From Scenedesmus sp. ARA3 (Eukaryota; Chlorophyta; Chlorophyceae; Sphaeropleales; Scenedesmaceae), in assembly GCA_004335835.1 (NCBI GenBank), contig RWJK01000933.1:1-48785 (forward strand): 48,785 nucleotides of DNA, read 5' to 3'. This document shows positions 11,201-21,290 of this stretch, piece by piece. Below the pieces are notes generated by a model, which had not been told where the DNA came from, made no database searches, and saw only the letters and a list, made by a program, of their open reading frames with translations. The translations under genes and the position numbers were made by a program. Every line of letters begins with the position of its first letter. The stretch's first letter is position 1.

Positions 11201-14029
11201 ACCTTGCTGTAACCCATGTTGAGCAAGCTGAGCCACTCCAGGTTTGTGAAAGCTGACAGGCACACCACTCCCTGCTCTGTGACGAGCTGGCAGCCGCTGA
11301 TGTTGAGGTTAGCCAGCTTTGTGAGCGGCGTGAGGGCCTTGATGCCGATGTTTGTGACCTTGACGCACCAGGGCATGTCCAGGCTGGTCAGGTTTGTGAG
11401 CTGCGCAACCAGCATCACGCCTAGATCGGTCACGGCAACACAACCGGAAATGTTTAGCGAGCGCAGCCCACTGAGGTACACCAGCGACATGAGCCCTACA
11501 GGCGCACACACACCAAGGGAACACAAAACAAAACAAACTGAGAGAAACACACGCCTGGGGTGCATGAGAAGCAGCAAGGCAGAAGCGGCTTGAGCAATAC
11601 ACTCATGCAACTCTGGGGTGTGTATGCCATGTGGAGCAGCAACCACATACGACATCACACCCCAGAGCTGCATGAGTGGCAGCGATAGGCAGCCTGCGAC
11701 AACATGCTATCCAACCGACCAGCACAGCGAAGGTGGTGTGGAGCAGAGTGCAAGCAGCAGCACAGAAGGCGACGATATTGCCATAGGCCACCAACCACAC
11801 CCTGCAAAGCAACAAGCAGCCCTGACTCTGCAATTGCACTAATTGCTGCCCTTTGCTCACCTCCGTCGCCCACATGCACGCACTGGCTCAGGTTCAAGCT
11901 GCTCAGGCTGGTGAGCACCACCAGCTCAGCGATGCAGGCATCTGTGATGGTGCTGGCAATCAGCCTGTGGTGGCAGCCCAGGGTGAGGTCCTGCAGCCCT
12001 GGCAGCGCCCGCAGGTGGCGCAGCTTTGCTGGCGTGATGTCCTGCAAGGCAAAATTGCAAGCACAGATTGTTGATGATGTGCAGCCCAGGGTGAGGTCCT
12101 GCAGGCCCGGCAGCGCCCGCAGGTGGCGCAGCTTAGCGGGCGTGATGTCCTGCAAGCGCAGCAACGCAAGCACAGATTGTTGATGATGTGCAGGAGCAGG
12201 TGAGGTCCTGCAGGCCCGGCAGCGCCCGCAGGTGGCACAGCTTGGCCGGCGTGATGTCCTGCAAGCACAGCAATGCAAGCACAGATTGTTGATGATGTGC
12301 AAGAGATGGTGAGGTCCCCGCAGGCAGCGCAGCTTGGCTGGCGTGATGTCCTGCAAGAGGATCAAGCAGCGCACACACATTTACTTACGACAAACATTTG
12401 AATCTCCTGACAAGCGGCCATGCAGTTTGAAGTAACAATATACTGGCTGCTGAGGCAAGCGGCGCAGGTTGCGCATCGGCAAAAGGTTTGCAGCCCAGGA
12501 ACAGCATTGCATGTGCAAGGCAGGCAGTGCTTTCGGCAAGCAATCCTGAGATGAGCAACACTGCGCAGCAGTGCCGCCCACCTTGGTGCAGCCAGACAGG
12601 TCGAGGCTCTTGAGGCTGGGGAAGCACCAGGACACGTTCTGCACGGGGAACTGTCGCGGCCGCAGCCGCGTGATTGTCCGCTTGCCGGCATCAGCCCAGT
12701 GCGTGCACACCGCGCGCATGGCCCTGAAGATACGGATGAGGAGATAACGCAGTGCAGCAAGCTAGGTCAGTGCAGTGCAGAGACAGTGGCATAGCATCGC
12801 GCCAGGCCAGGCAGAGGGAATGCAAGACAGGGAGCGCGCACTGGAACGCTGTCGTGTGTGCGCCGCACCTGCCCAAACGATGCAGCTGCATGCTGCGCAA
12901 TGCAGCACACAAAATGGCTGTGCTGCATACGGACAACTGGAGCTGCTCGGCTGCACGGTGCACCTGCCCATCGCCAGCTTGCTGGCTGCTGCTGGCACCA
13001 GCAGCAGCACAACCCACCCCCAAACAGCTGCAAGCTCACAACACCAAAGCAACAGCTTTGCTGCTTCATCATGCGGCCAAAACCCATCTGCTTCTTCTGC
13101 ATCAGCGCACTGCTGCTTGCGTGACTCACCCCTGCGCTGCAGGTGGCAGCCTGTTGTACACGTCCACAAACACTGCATCCGGCAGCATGCGCCACACTTC
13201 TTCCTCATCATCATCACCATCACAAGCTGCTGAGCCGGCTTCTGCTGCTGGGCCTGCTTGCAGAAGCTCTGGCTCCAGCTGCAAGATGATGCTGCCTTTG
13301 CTGCCGCTGCTGCCGTGCTGCCCGTACTCGTTGATGCGGGCTTGCAGCAGCTGCAGTGCATGCGCATGCTGCTTGGGCCATGCCTGGTCCCGCGCAGCAC
13401 ATGTGGCTGCAGATATGGCTGCACCAGCAGCTGCACGAGTTGCTGCACCTAGCTCTGGGTGCTGTGTATCATTGGCTTGCTCAAGCTGCTCCTGCCGCTG
13501 CTGCTCCTGCAGCTCAGGCTGCTGCAGCTGGGGCTGCTGCCTGCAAACGCACAGCATGCTGGTTTGTTAGTACACACGAGGTTCAAACGCAAATGCAACC
13601 AAGCATATGATCGAGCCGTGCATGCGATCAGGCCTGCTGCACAGTGCACAGCAGTACCCACCTGAGCTGATTCTTGATGAATTCGAAGACGATGACGCCT
13701 CCAAGCACCATCAGCACCGCCTCGAAGGCTCCTAGACTGTATAATTGGCCAGCCTGCAGCAGATACCGACACCGTGAGTGAGCTAGAGCTGCTCAGGCAA
13801 GAGCTGCCTTGCGTCCAAGGCACTGCGCACAAGCCCTGCTCCTCCAGACTCTCACCTGGCTCGCCGAAAGGCTCAAACCATTTTCCGTGCTGACATGGAA
13901 CAGCACCGTGAGATAGAAGAGCGCGACTGCGAAGCCACTTGGTCGTCCGAGAAGCCTGCCCAAGCAGTAGCCGGACGCAACTGCTCCCAAGAGGAACAAC
14001 AATACGGCCGTATCTGCAAGTGGATCCAT
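8284..14029 (-). CDS. F-box-like, cysteine-type LRR protein with hydrophobic N-terminus
   Basis: Ten exons on the minus strand: 14029-13856, 13753-13662, 13540-13130, 12723-12582, 12041-11861, 11495-10987, 10662-10483, 10079-9642, 9213-8988, 8675-8284. Phases agree and the sum is 2745 nt (914 aa). Residues ~6-24, ~33-47 and ~64-80 are hydrophobic and look like membrane segments. A Gln/Ala-rich linker follows, then an F-box-like stretch at ~201-240 (WRMLPDAVFVDVYNRLPPAA, then VCTHWADA). From ~255 to the end run LRRs of the cysteine-containing type (L..L.L..C..VTD.GL). In FBXL proteins, F-box plus LRR form an SCF ubiquitin-ligase substrate receptor. A membrane-tethered version is inference. The start is the first ATG in this exon, but an acceptor-like CAG just upstream leaves room for more N-terminal exons. 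Alternative reading: a membrane LRR protein whose F-box resemblance is fortuitous. Confidence 0.85.
9270..9336 (-). repeat. Echo of LRR exon 9 start
   Basis: Read on the minus strand, ~9336-9270 repeats the start of the exon at 9213, with GTGGACCTCTCGCTGTGCAA matching GTGCTGGACCTCTCGCTGTG. It lies in the preceding intron. The acceptor-like end is degraded (ATG instead of CAG) and the frame decays after ~20 codons. Confidence 0.75.
10914..10955. repeat. CAG/CTG triplet tract in F-box/LRR intron 6
   Basis: Interrupted (CAG)n on the plus strand, which is (CTG)n on the sense strand of the gene, located shortly after the donor of the exon ending at 10987. Confidence 0.85.
11601..11677. repeat. 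Intronic inverted repeat (hairpin)
   Basis: Arms 11601-11634 and 11643-11677 are inverted copies with an 8-nt loop. The outer 22 positions match at 21, the innermost 6 match exactly, and the middle carries a few mismatches and one bulge. It lies in the intron between exons 11495-10987 and 12041-11861 and would fold in either strand's RNA. No target-site duplication is evident. Confidence 0.8.
12085..12357 (-). repeat. Three extra tandem copies of LRR exon 5 start
   Basis: The 5' part of exon 12041-11861 with its CCTTGCAG acceptor recurs upstream in the intron. The shared GGCGTGATGTCCTGCAA block (plus strand) sits at 12031 (the real exon), 12139, 12249 and 12340. Copies 2 and 3 cover roughly 60 nt of exon, encoding DITPAKL and LRALPGLQDLT. 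The fourth is shortened. Each is separated by a similar intron piece containing GATTGTTGATGATGTGCA. Confidence 0.88.
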
Positions 14030-14159
14030 TGCCCTGCTAGCAGGGCAGTGCTGAGCAGGCACGCTCCTCCACTCAAGCAGCGCCTCTCAGTCTACGCTGA
14101 TTATGCTCGATCAGTCATTCGAAGAGCAATACAAAACCCAAGGTCTGCGTAGAGGACTA

Positions 14160-15320
14160 GACACGAAGAGTCCGCACATGTGCAGCCTGTTGTCGGACTG
14201 TCGACAGCCGCATAGACTGCTGCAGCTAAAAGAACTGTACCGATATCAAACAGGGCATTGGTGAGCATGTGCCACACAGAGGACGCACGGGCATGTGCGT
14301 CATCAGCTGTGGCGGGTTCACAGGTGTTGCTCTGTAGCTTACACTGACCGCTGCATTTGGGTACGGTTGCAGCAGTAAAAGCTATTGCAAATATTGAAAG
14401 TTATTTTCCAGTGACAGATGTCAGCGTAGCGGGCGTGTACCGTGTTGTAGAAGTAGCCAACCAGCCTGGCGACCAGTCGCTTGATGACCACAAGCAGCTT
14501 GACCTGTTAGCACAAGTGCCGCAATAGTAGGACATCGAGAGCTACTTACATGCGTCATTCGGTTGCACAATAGCAGTTGGATGTTTGGCAGTACAAGCAA
14601 GTACAAGCCAACTCCCACAGTAGACGCACCCTCGCCAATTCAACAGAACATCGCAATACCTGATGTCTCCTTTGAGACTCTGTGTAGCTTTGCCACAAGC
14701 TGATGCGTTCCAAGCGGCAGGGCATTGCCTAGCCCAGTGCGATCAGCTCCAACCAGCCTGGCTGATCAGCCACTGCTACGTGGCGAACAGCCACTGCCAG
14801 CATCATGCACTTGATAACCAGTGCATGCCAGATAGCGGCAGCTTCAGCATGCCAATTCTGACACATGCCCAACGACGGGCTCCTGTTCCGGGGGAACTCA
14901 CTGCGCAATTAGGTGCTGTTGTGTAACAACAGAAACTCCCAGCTGGAGCTGCCAGCTCCAACATTGGTCAACCTCGGCCAACCCGTCATCAGTAGGCTCC
15001 TGTAGGGACAAAGGCAGCAACATTGTCTGCTTTCCATAGCAGCGGCACGGGTTTGCTCTCTACAGCACGTGACCACAGACAGCATGAAGCCCAGAACATT
15101 CCTGCTGCCGCGGCCGTCACTGAAGGCAGTGGTGACCACTGCTGCTGCCGCTGCTGCTGCTGTTCTGCTACTCAGTTCCGCACACATGGTATCCCTCTTA
15201 GCTGAGGTCTCAGGAACCTGAGCTGGACTAAGAGTAGTATTTTGTTGTTCAGAAACCACCACAAAAAAAGAGAGCAAGTTGATCTCAGAGCTGGTCCGGC
15301 AGGACTGGGCCACGGCCGTT
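14160..15320 (-). CDS. Candidate membrane-protein exons, product unknown
   Basis: I do not recognise this protein. Several minus-strand segments look like exons. One lies at 14503-14441 (CAG acceptor, in-phase GTACAC donor, 21 codons with VVIKRLVARLVGYFY). One begins at 14331 after CTACAG and encodes SVWHMLTNALFDIG followed by a hydrophobic LLAAAVYAAV. A hydrophobic LYLLVLPNIQLLL stretch ends at a GTAAGT donor at 14549. Around 14889-14781 another run includes IWHALVIKCMMLAVAV. Further up, ~15230-15060, an Ala-rich frame ends in FMLSVVTCC. Joins 14550 to 14503 and 14441 to 14331 keep phase. Other joins do not resolve; one would need an implausible 51-nt intron. These pieces could be a separate gene, or extra N-terminal exons of the F-box/LRR gene that starts at 14029. 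Confidence 0.3.
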
Positions 15321-16325
15321 GATCAGCCGTGGCAGCAACACAGGGTAACAAGAAACATGGCGGTGCAGGTAGCCACATGGGGGTACCGATGGCCAACTGC
15401 CTATGGCTCAACTTGTAACAACCATAATCATCATGAAGGTGCAGGCGCTGGGATGCATACAATGCACACACAAAGTTACGTTTGTTGCAAAAAGCATCTG
15501 CTGTCCTGGCTGGGTGTATATTAGCAGAATGTGCCCCTCGCCGGGTTAATTGTACCCAAAAGCAATATCTGTGAACGTGAGCTGTACGGTACAGGTGCAC
15601 AGCGTGCACGCAGGAACTGCAGCTGGCATTGGCCACCAGTCAGTAAATTATTTAGTGAAGTTCACATCCGTTCACGGCCAACAAGCGCACAATCCGGTGC
15701 TAACGGCAGGCTGCACAGCCCTGTTTTGGGGCCACTGGAGGCAGCCTCAGCCCAATGGTGGGTATTTGATGAGTGATAGTGTGGAGCAACACAGCACATC
15801 AATAGTGTGTCAGCTGAACATGCAGAGACTCCGGTCAGACCAGCAAACAAAGGCAGTGAGAGCTCAGCCTTGAGCTGGCTGGCTGCAGCAACGAATATGG
15901 CTTTGAGGTGCTGCCAGTAGACCCCTTCCCCTCCTCCCGTGCCCACATGCGGAAATGCACCCCTGGCTGCGTCAGCGTATCACAGTCATGACTGTCACGT
16001 GTCATGTTACCATAGGACTCAATGACAACAGCACATCAAAAGCATTGTTGAGCTTCACTGTAGTCAAACTGCAGTACTCTTAGTGTCCGTTGCCTGGTCC
16101 CTTCTTATAGTCCTCTGCACTGCAGTGCAAGGTCTGTGTATTGCATACCACTGTGTGGTGACGCTGTGAACACACCGCTGCCGAGTAACTTGCACAGGCT
16201 GCAGAACATGGGCTTTAAATAGACATATACAACGTTCGTTTATCGGGGAGTACGGGCGTGCTACTCTGCACAGCAAGAGAAAGCAGAAAGCGAGCATTTC
16301 TCTGTCAGCAGCAGATTACGTTGGC
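15321..16325. other. Upstream region of the DA1-like gene
   Basis: About 1 kb with no convincing gene. A short ATG-started minus-strand frame near 15951 (37 codons) is too weak to call. Close to the DA1 start the sequence CTTTAAATAGA at 16213-16223 is a TATA-like box about 105 nt before the ATG, which suggests the promoter of the plus-strand gene. Confidence 0.4.
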
Positions 16326-19300
16326 ATGGCAAACCGGCATTACTATGCTACAAGCGATCAAGAAGAAGAATTGGCGCTGAAGCTGGCTTTGGAAGCGTCT
16401 CTTGCTGATGCAGGTAGCTGGCTGGGTACTGCAGCAGCTGCTGCTGCTGTTCACACTGCTACAACCGCCAGCTACCATGCATGCATGCAGCCTGTTTTTG
16501 AAGACTGCAGACTCTTGCAGGTTCTGGCCAGCTTGTGGTTGGCTGCTTTGTGGCTGGAGCAACAGATTTTCACAGCCTGTCAATTTTATTGGCCTTGTTG
16601 TTCCATCTGCAGCAGCACAGCAGCACAGTATCCATGTACAGCGCACACAGGGTGCCCCCAGTGCCTGCATGCATTACTTATGAAGGCGCACTGTGGTGAC
16701 ACCTTATTTGCATGTTGTTTAAGTTCTCTGCATTAAGGGCAGCCCTTTTCAACATTTGGAGCACGCACAGCCCAGCACAGGCACTGTTCTTGCTCCCAAC
16801 ACAAACTCGATTGCTACCTGCGCGTGCAGGAAACACAGCAGCAGCACGCGGCACCAGCGGCAGCTCACAGCAGCAACCACCTGCACTCAGCAACAACAGC
16901 CATCCAGCAGGGCCAGCACCGTACAGCAGCAGCGGCAATGGAGCAGTGCAGCAGCCCCCTTATGGGTACCCCAGGCTGCCTGAGCAGCAGCAACAGCAGC
17001 AGCAGCACTTGCCAGGTCTCCCGCAGCAGCCACAGCAGCAGCAACCGCAGCAGCATCAGCAGCAAGCACCAAGCAGACCGCAGCAGCAGCAAACCACACA
17101 ACAGCCGCAGCAAGGCAGCAGCAGCAACAGTGGTACTGCCAAGCAGCCGCTATGGCAGAAGCCACTGAAGCTGCTAGATTCTGCTATGCAGAAGATGGCA
17201 GCAGAGACAGGCAGCCAGTGCGGTGGCTGCGGCAAGTGGCTGGGGCTGGCACCTGGCTACACTGTACGGGCGCTGGGGCAGCAGTGGCACCCTGAGTGCT
17301 TCAGGTGCGGCTGCGCTGCTGCAGTGTAGCAGTGCAATGCAGCAGCACTTAATACCACAATGCAGGCTGCTGGCTTGACTGATACGTCTGCTCTGTGGAT
17401 ATACACCTGTCACAGCACTGCAACTTGAATGTGTCTCTCACTCATGCTCAGTTTGTCACTGAACAGTTCCATGCTGTCGCATGTTGCGCTGCAGGTGTGC
17501 CGGCTGCCAGCAGCCGCTGACTCTCAATGGCGGCGCCAACACCTTTGCAGTGGGCCACGACCAGCAGCCGTACCATGAGGCGTGCCACAAGCAGCTGTTC
17601 CACCCGGTGTGCAGCGTGTGCAAGCAGTACATACCAGAGGGGCCCTCAGGGCAGACAGGTGGGGTAGGGTTTATTGTTCTGTGGTCAGGCTGGAAGCCTG
17701 CTAGCAAGTGCTGGCAGCTTTGCTTGCAGCAGTAGGAGCAGCAGGCTGTGGGAGTCTGCAGCACGGGTGGCAGCAGCCATCTGACGTCTGCACGCTATGT
17801 AGCTCACTGCATTGAGATTTGATTTCTGCACGTCTAGCATCGCATTGACATCGCCTGCAGCGGTCCGTGTTGAACTAGCAACGTCGTTGTCTTCACTAGT
17901 GTTGGACACAACCATACTGCAACCTCACATCCCAGACCATGTGTTGCTGCTGCTGCAGAGTGGCGCGAGCACCCCTTCTGGCGGCTGAAGCAGTGCCCCA
18001 GCCACTACGCGGATGGCAGCGTCTCCTGCTGCAGCTGCGGGCGGCTGCAGCCGCTTGCCGATGAGTGGGCGTCGCTGCAGGTGGGCCTGCTGCTCACGGC
18101 TGCTGCCTTGAGGGTTTGAGGCATACGCATCTTTGGAGATTTGTACGGGCGTATTGCATGCACACGCCGTGCACAGGCTGATGATGTGTGCGCGAGTGGG
18201 CCTCGCTGCAGGTGGGCCTGTGCTGCGTTGTGAGCCTGCAGCTGCTGCCTTTCAAGTGCTTTCATGCACAGGCAGATCGCATGCACATCTCCTGCATGTG
18301 CATGCAGTTGGTCTAGCCCTTCTGGAAGGTAAGGCACAGAAACCAGGAGGGCATTATTGAATAGCGTTGCCGCTCGTCATTTGGTGCTGAAGGGTGTGCA
18401 GTGTGTTGTACGGCGCTCACTCTCCTTTTCTGGTCTCAGACCTGTGTTCAACCTGTTGTGGCTCATACCATCCAAGATGGTGCCAGGACCCACATGTAAC
18501 TATCCTCTCTCAACATTTGCGCTGCCATCATGTTTGCAACACCGGTTGCGGTCAATGCTGCTATTGCTGCGGCATACAGTCACAGCTTTGTCCCCTGGGG
18601 TGCCTATTCTGCCTTGCAGGACGGCCGCCACCTGTGCCTGGAGTGCCTGGACACGCTAGTGGTGGACACCAAGGATGCCCAGCCCCTGTACGATGAGGTG
18701 AGCAGACCTTGCCACTATCCTAACCCTTAATCCCAACTTTGATCGCTGCTGGTGATGCACTACATCTCTTTTGTGCCATTGCGCCACCCCAGCACAACCC
18801 TCTGCTCGGCTGACGTCTAGGGAGTATTTTGCATCATTGCATGCCGAAGGCATAAGGGTTGCTTTTTGCTTCGTTACATTATGCAGCCAACACTCCTGCC
18901 TGCTGCAGATCTTGGGCTTCTTTGCGCACATGGGCATGCCGCACCCCTACAAGGCGCCGCTGCTGCTGGTGGAGGGCCCGGTGCTGGACGAGTACGCGCA
19001 CAAGGAGGGGCGGCGCCAGGACGCAGCGCACGCGCCCATGTTCAGCGTGCGGGGACTCTGTGTGGCCCACGTGTACACGTGAGTGCTGTGTTACGGCTCC
19101 TTTGGCCCCTTTGGTTGGGTCGCGTTCTCCGCTTTTGTTGCTCTGCAGCAGCAAAGTTTTGGATGACGTGTGGTGGGGACACATTGGTCCTGCAAGCAGC
19201 AGGCTGTTCAGTGTGCGGGGGTGGCTGCTGGAGACACACTGTTCTTCCAAGCAGCAGGCTGTTCAGTGTGCGGGGGTGGCTGCTGGAGACACACTGTTCT

Positions 19301-21290
19301 TCCAAGCAGCAGGCTGTTCAGTGTGCGGGGGTGGCTGCTGGAGACACACTGTTCTTCCAAGCAGCAGGCTGTTCAGTGTGCGGGGGTGGCTGCTGGAGAC
19401 ACACTGTTCTTCCAAGCAGCAGGCTGTTCAGTGTGCGCGGGCTCTGCGCGGCGCACGTGTACACATGAGTGCTGTGTTGGTTTTTTCTTTGGACCTTCTG
19501 GAGTGGGTTCGCATTCTTTTTTATCGAGTCGAGTTGTTGCAGCAGCAAACTTTGGGATGTCGCGAGTTGTGCTGGTGGGGCTGCTGGTGCTTCAGCTGGG
19601 GCCACACACACAGACACCTGCACAGACATGACACACATGCACTGCTGCTGTGTCTTCCCCCTTGGTTGCTGCTTGCAGGACGATCCCCTCTGTGGTGCGT
19701 GCAGTAGGCCAGGGCCTAGGGTTCGGCGCAGCGCCGGTCAGCAGCATCGCCACGCGCATGGCGCCGCTGCAGCAGCACTGCAGCGTTAGTGCGCTGCTGG
19801 TGATGTATGGGCTGCCGCGGCTGCTGCTGGGCAGCATTGTGGCGCACGAGCTGATGCACGCGTACCTGCGCATGCGGCACGTGACGGGGCTGCCGCTGCA
19901 GGTGGGTGACTGAGGATAGTAAAAGGTGACTGGTGGCAGCGTGAGCTTGCTGTCTCCGTGTGCATGAGGCATGTATGTGTCCATGTAGTGTGGTGGGCCT
20001 TGTATCTACATGGGGTTTTTCCCCTTGGTGCTGTTGGTCATGGTGATGTATCGGCTGCCGCGGCTGCTGCTGGGCAGCATCGCGGCGCATGCGCTGATGC
20101 TTGCGTACCTGACAATGCTGCACGCGACGGGGCTACCGCTGCAGGTGGGCAAAGGGTGATTGGCGGCAGCATGATTGGCTGCGTACAGGAGGCATGTGTG
20201 TCGGCATGTGTTGCGGCTGGTATGCAAACACGGTGCTGTTGTGCTGTGCGTCATGTCAAGGTGTAGGTGTCTGATTGGCACAATGCTGCTGCTTACACTG
20301 AACGAGATTCATGCCCCAGAGGCATGCCTGCGCAGCACTGTGTTTGTGCCGTGTGCGTTCCTGTGACTGTTATCTGAGGACGCCCAAGCGCTCTGCTGTA
20401 CTGCTGGTGCTGCTGCTGGTTATGCTATTTGTGCCTCGCTGCTGCTGCCGCCCCAGGTTGAGTAGGGTCTGTGCCAGCTGGTGGCCATGCTGTGGCTGGA
20501 CCTTAGCAAATCCTGCACTGGTGCTGCGTTGAGCCGCGTGCTACTGATGCTGTGCCTTACTGCTGTGGCTTGCTGCTGCCCTGTCAGGTTGAGGAGGGTC
20601 TGTGCCAGCTGGTGGCTATGCTGTGGCTGGACAGCCAGGACCTCTGGGCCAAGCAGCAGCAGGGCGGCTACCAGGAGCGGCTGCTGTCATACCTGGGCTA
20701 CCAGGTGGGTGCTGCTGCCGCCTGCCTGCATGCATGCATGCATGCATGCATGCATGCATGCGGAGACATCCTGCATTATGACTTGAGGCTTCTACATGCC
20801 AGTTTGACAGAGAGATTGCTGTGTTAAACCCCGCTGGCACTAGCAGCAGCGGCTGCTGTCGTACCTGGGCTACCAGGTGGGAGCTGCTGCTGGAGGAGCC
20901 TGCCTGCAGAAATGACGAGAAATGTTTGTCTTTGCGCATGCCAGTACTGTGCTGAGTTCTACCAGCAGCACCAAGTGGCCTGCACATCCACATGCCTCCT
21001 CACGAGCTGCCAGCCGCTTGCAGGGTGCGTTGCGCCGGCTGGCAAAAGCTGTCAGTCTGCTAGTTAAAAAAATGTGGCGTGGAGCCAATTGCTGGCACGC
21101 GCTGTCACCATGCTGCCAGTAGTCAACTCTAATGCTACTCCGTGACTGCTGTGTGCAGATCCGCACCGACACCAGCGAGGTGTATGGCGATGGCTTCAGG
21201 ATAGCCATGGAGAAGTTCCAGATGCGGGGGCTGAAGGCGTTGGTGGAGCATGTTATTGCGCACGGCCAATGGCCAAACTGGAGCGCATGA
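16326..21290 (+). CDS. DA1-type ubiquitin-interacting LIM metallopeptidase
   Basis: Nine exons: 16326-16413, 16830-17304, 17495-17658, 17959-18080, 18620-18697, 18909-19078, 19679-19901, 20588-20704, 21159-21290. Phases agree, 522 aa. Residues ~11-27 form a ubiquitin-interacting motif ([16 protein letters not shown]). A Gln/Ser/Pro-rich linker follows. A LIM domain at ~159-215 has CGGC, HPECF and CAGC, and a second zinc-binding region has [24 protein letters not shown] and CLECLD. The C-terminal peptidase carries HELMH at 422-426 and a downstream VEEG, the probable third zinc ligand at 442/443. In Arabidopsis, DA1 is activated by ubiquitination and cleaves growth regulators to limit organ size. 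The algal role and substrates are unknown. Arabidopsis DA1 has a UIM pair; I see one here. The first in-frame ATG gives the UIM at the N-terminus, as in the family. Confidence 0.93.
18186..18217 (+). repeat. Echo of DA1 exon 4 end with donor
   Basis: Repeats GAGTGGGCGTCGCTGCAG followed by GTGGGCCTG from the end of exon 4 (18063-18089), with one substitution (GCG to GCC). Located ~125 nt downstream in the intron. Confidence 0.8.
19201..19470 (+). repeat. 55-bp minisatellite inside an echo of DA1 exon 6 end
   Basis: Four units of exactly 55 nt start at 19201, 19256, 19311 and 19366 with no visible differences (AGGCTGTTCAGTGTGCGGGG...). A fifth partial unit at 19421 continues as a copy of the exon 6 end (TTCAGCGTGCGGGGACTCTG... 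reads here with C/G changes, encoding [14 protein letters not shown]) to 19466. The donor GT of exon 6 (19079) is AT in the copy (19467). The flanking GAGTGCTGTGTT and GCAGCAAA blocks are also shared with the intron after the real exon. Confidence 0.92.
20036..20155 (+). repeat. Decayed echo of the DA1 catalytic exon end
   Basis: Positions ~20039-20143 repeat the last ~105 nt of exon 7, including its GTGGGC-type donor. It would read [20 protein letters not shown], so the zinc-binding HELMH of the exon has become HALML. It lies in the intron after the functional copy. Confidence 0.9.
20450..20510 (+). repeat. Echo of DA1 exon 8 start with in-frame stop
   Basis: After a CCCCAG acceptor-like end, positions ~20458-20505 repeat exon 8 (GTTGAGGAGGGTCTGTGCCA) but with GAG changed to TAG at the third codon. 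It precedes the real exon by ~130 nt. Confidence 0.88.
20727..20762. repeat. (GCAT)n microsatellite in DA1 intron 8
   Basis: About eight GCAT units, self-complementary, a few bases after the exon 8 donor. Confidence 0.95.
20846..20890 (+). repeat. Echo of DA1 exon 8 end with donor
   Basis: Repeats CGGCTGCTGTCATACCTGGG and CTACCAG followed by GTGGGAGCTGCTGC, matching the end of exon 8 and the start of intron 8 with few changes. Confidence 0.85.

Noticed and set aside
12031..12357. Regularly spaced repeats resembling a CRISPR array
   Set aside because: The repeated part is an exon edge with its acceptor, the spacers are also related to each other, and the host is eukaryotic.
12752..13570. 272-codon plus-strand open frame
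   Set aside because: Cys/Ser/Ala-rich shadow of the F-box exon and adjacent intron on the minus strand.
18859..19707. 282-codon plus-strand open frame with repeated CSVCGGGCW units
   Set aside because: The repeats are the 55-bp minisatellite read through as protein. It conflicts with the DA1 frame and splice sites.
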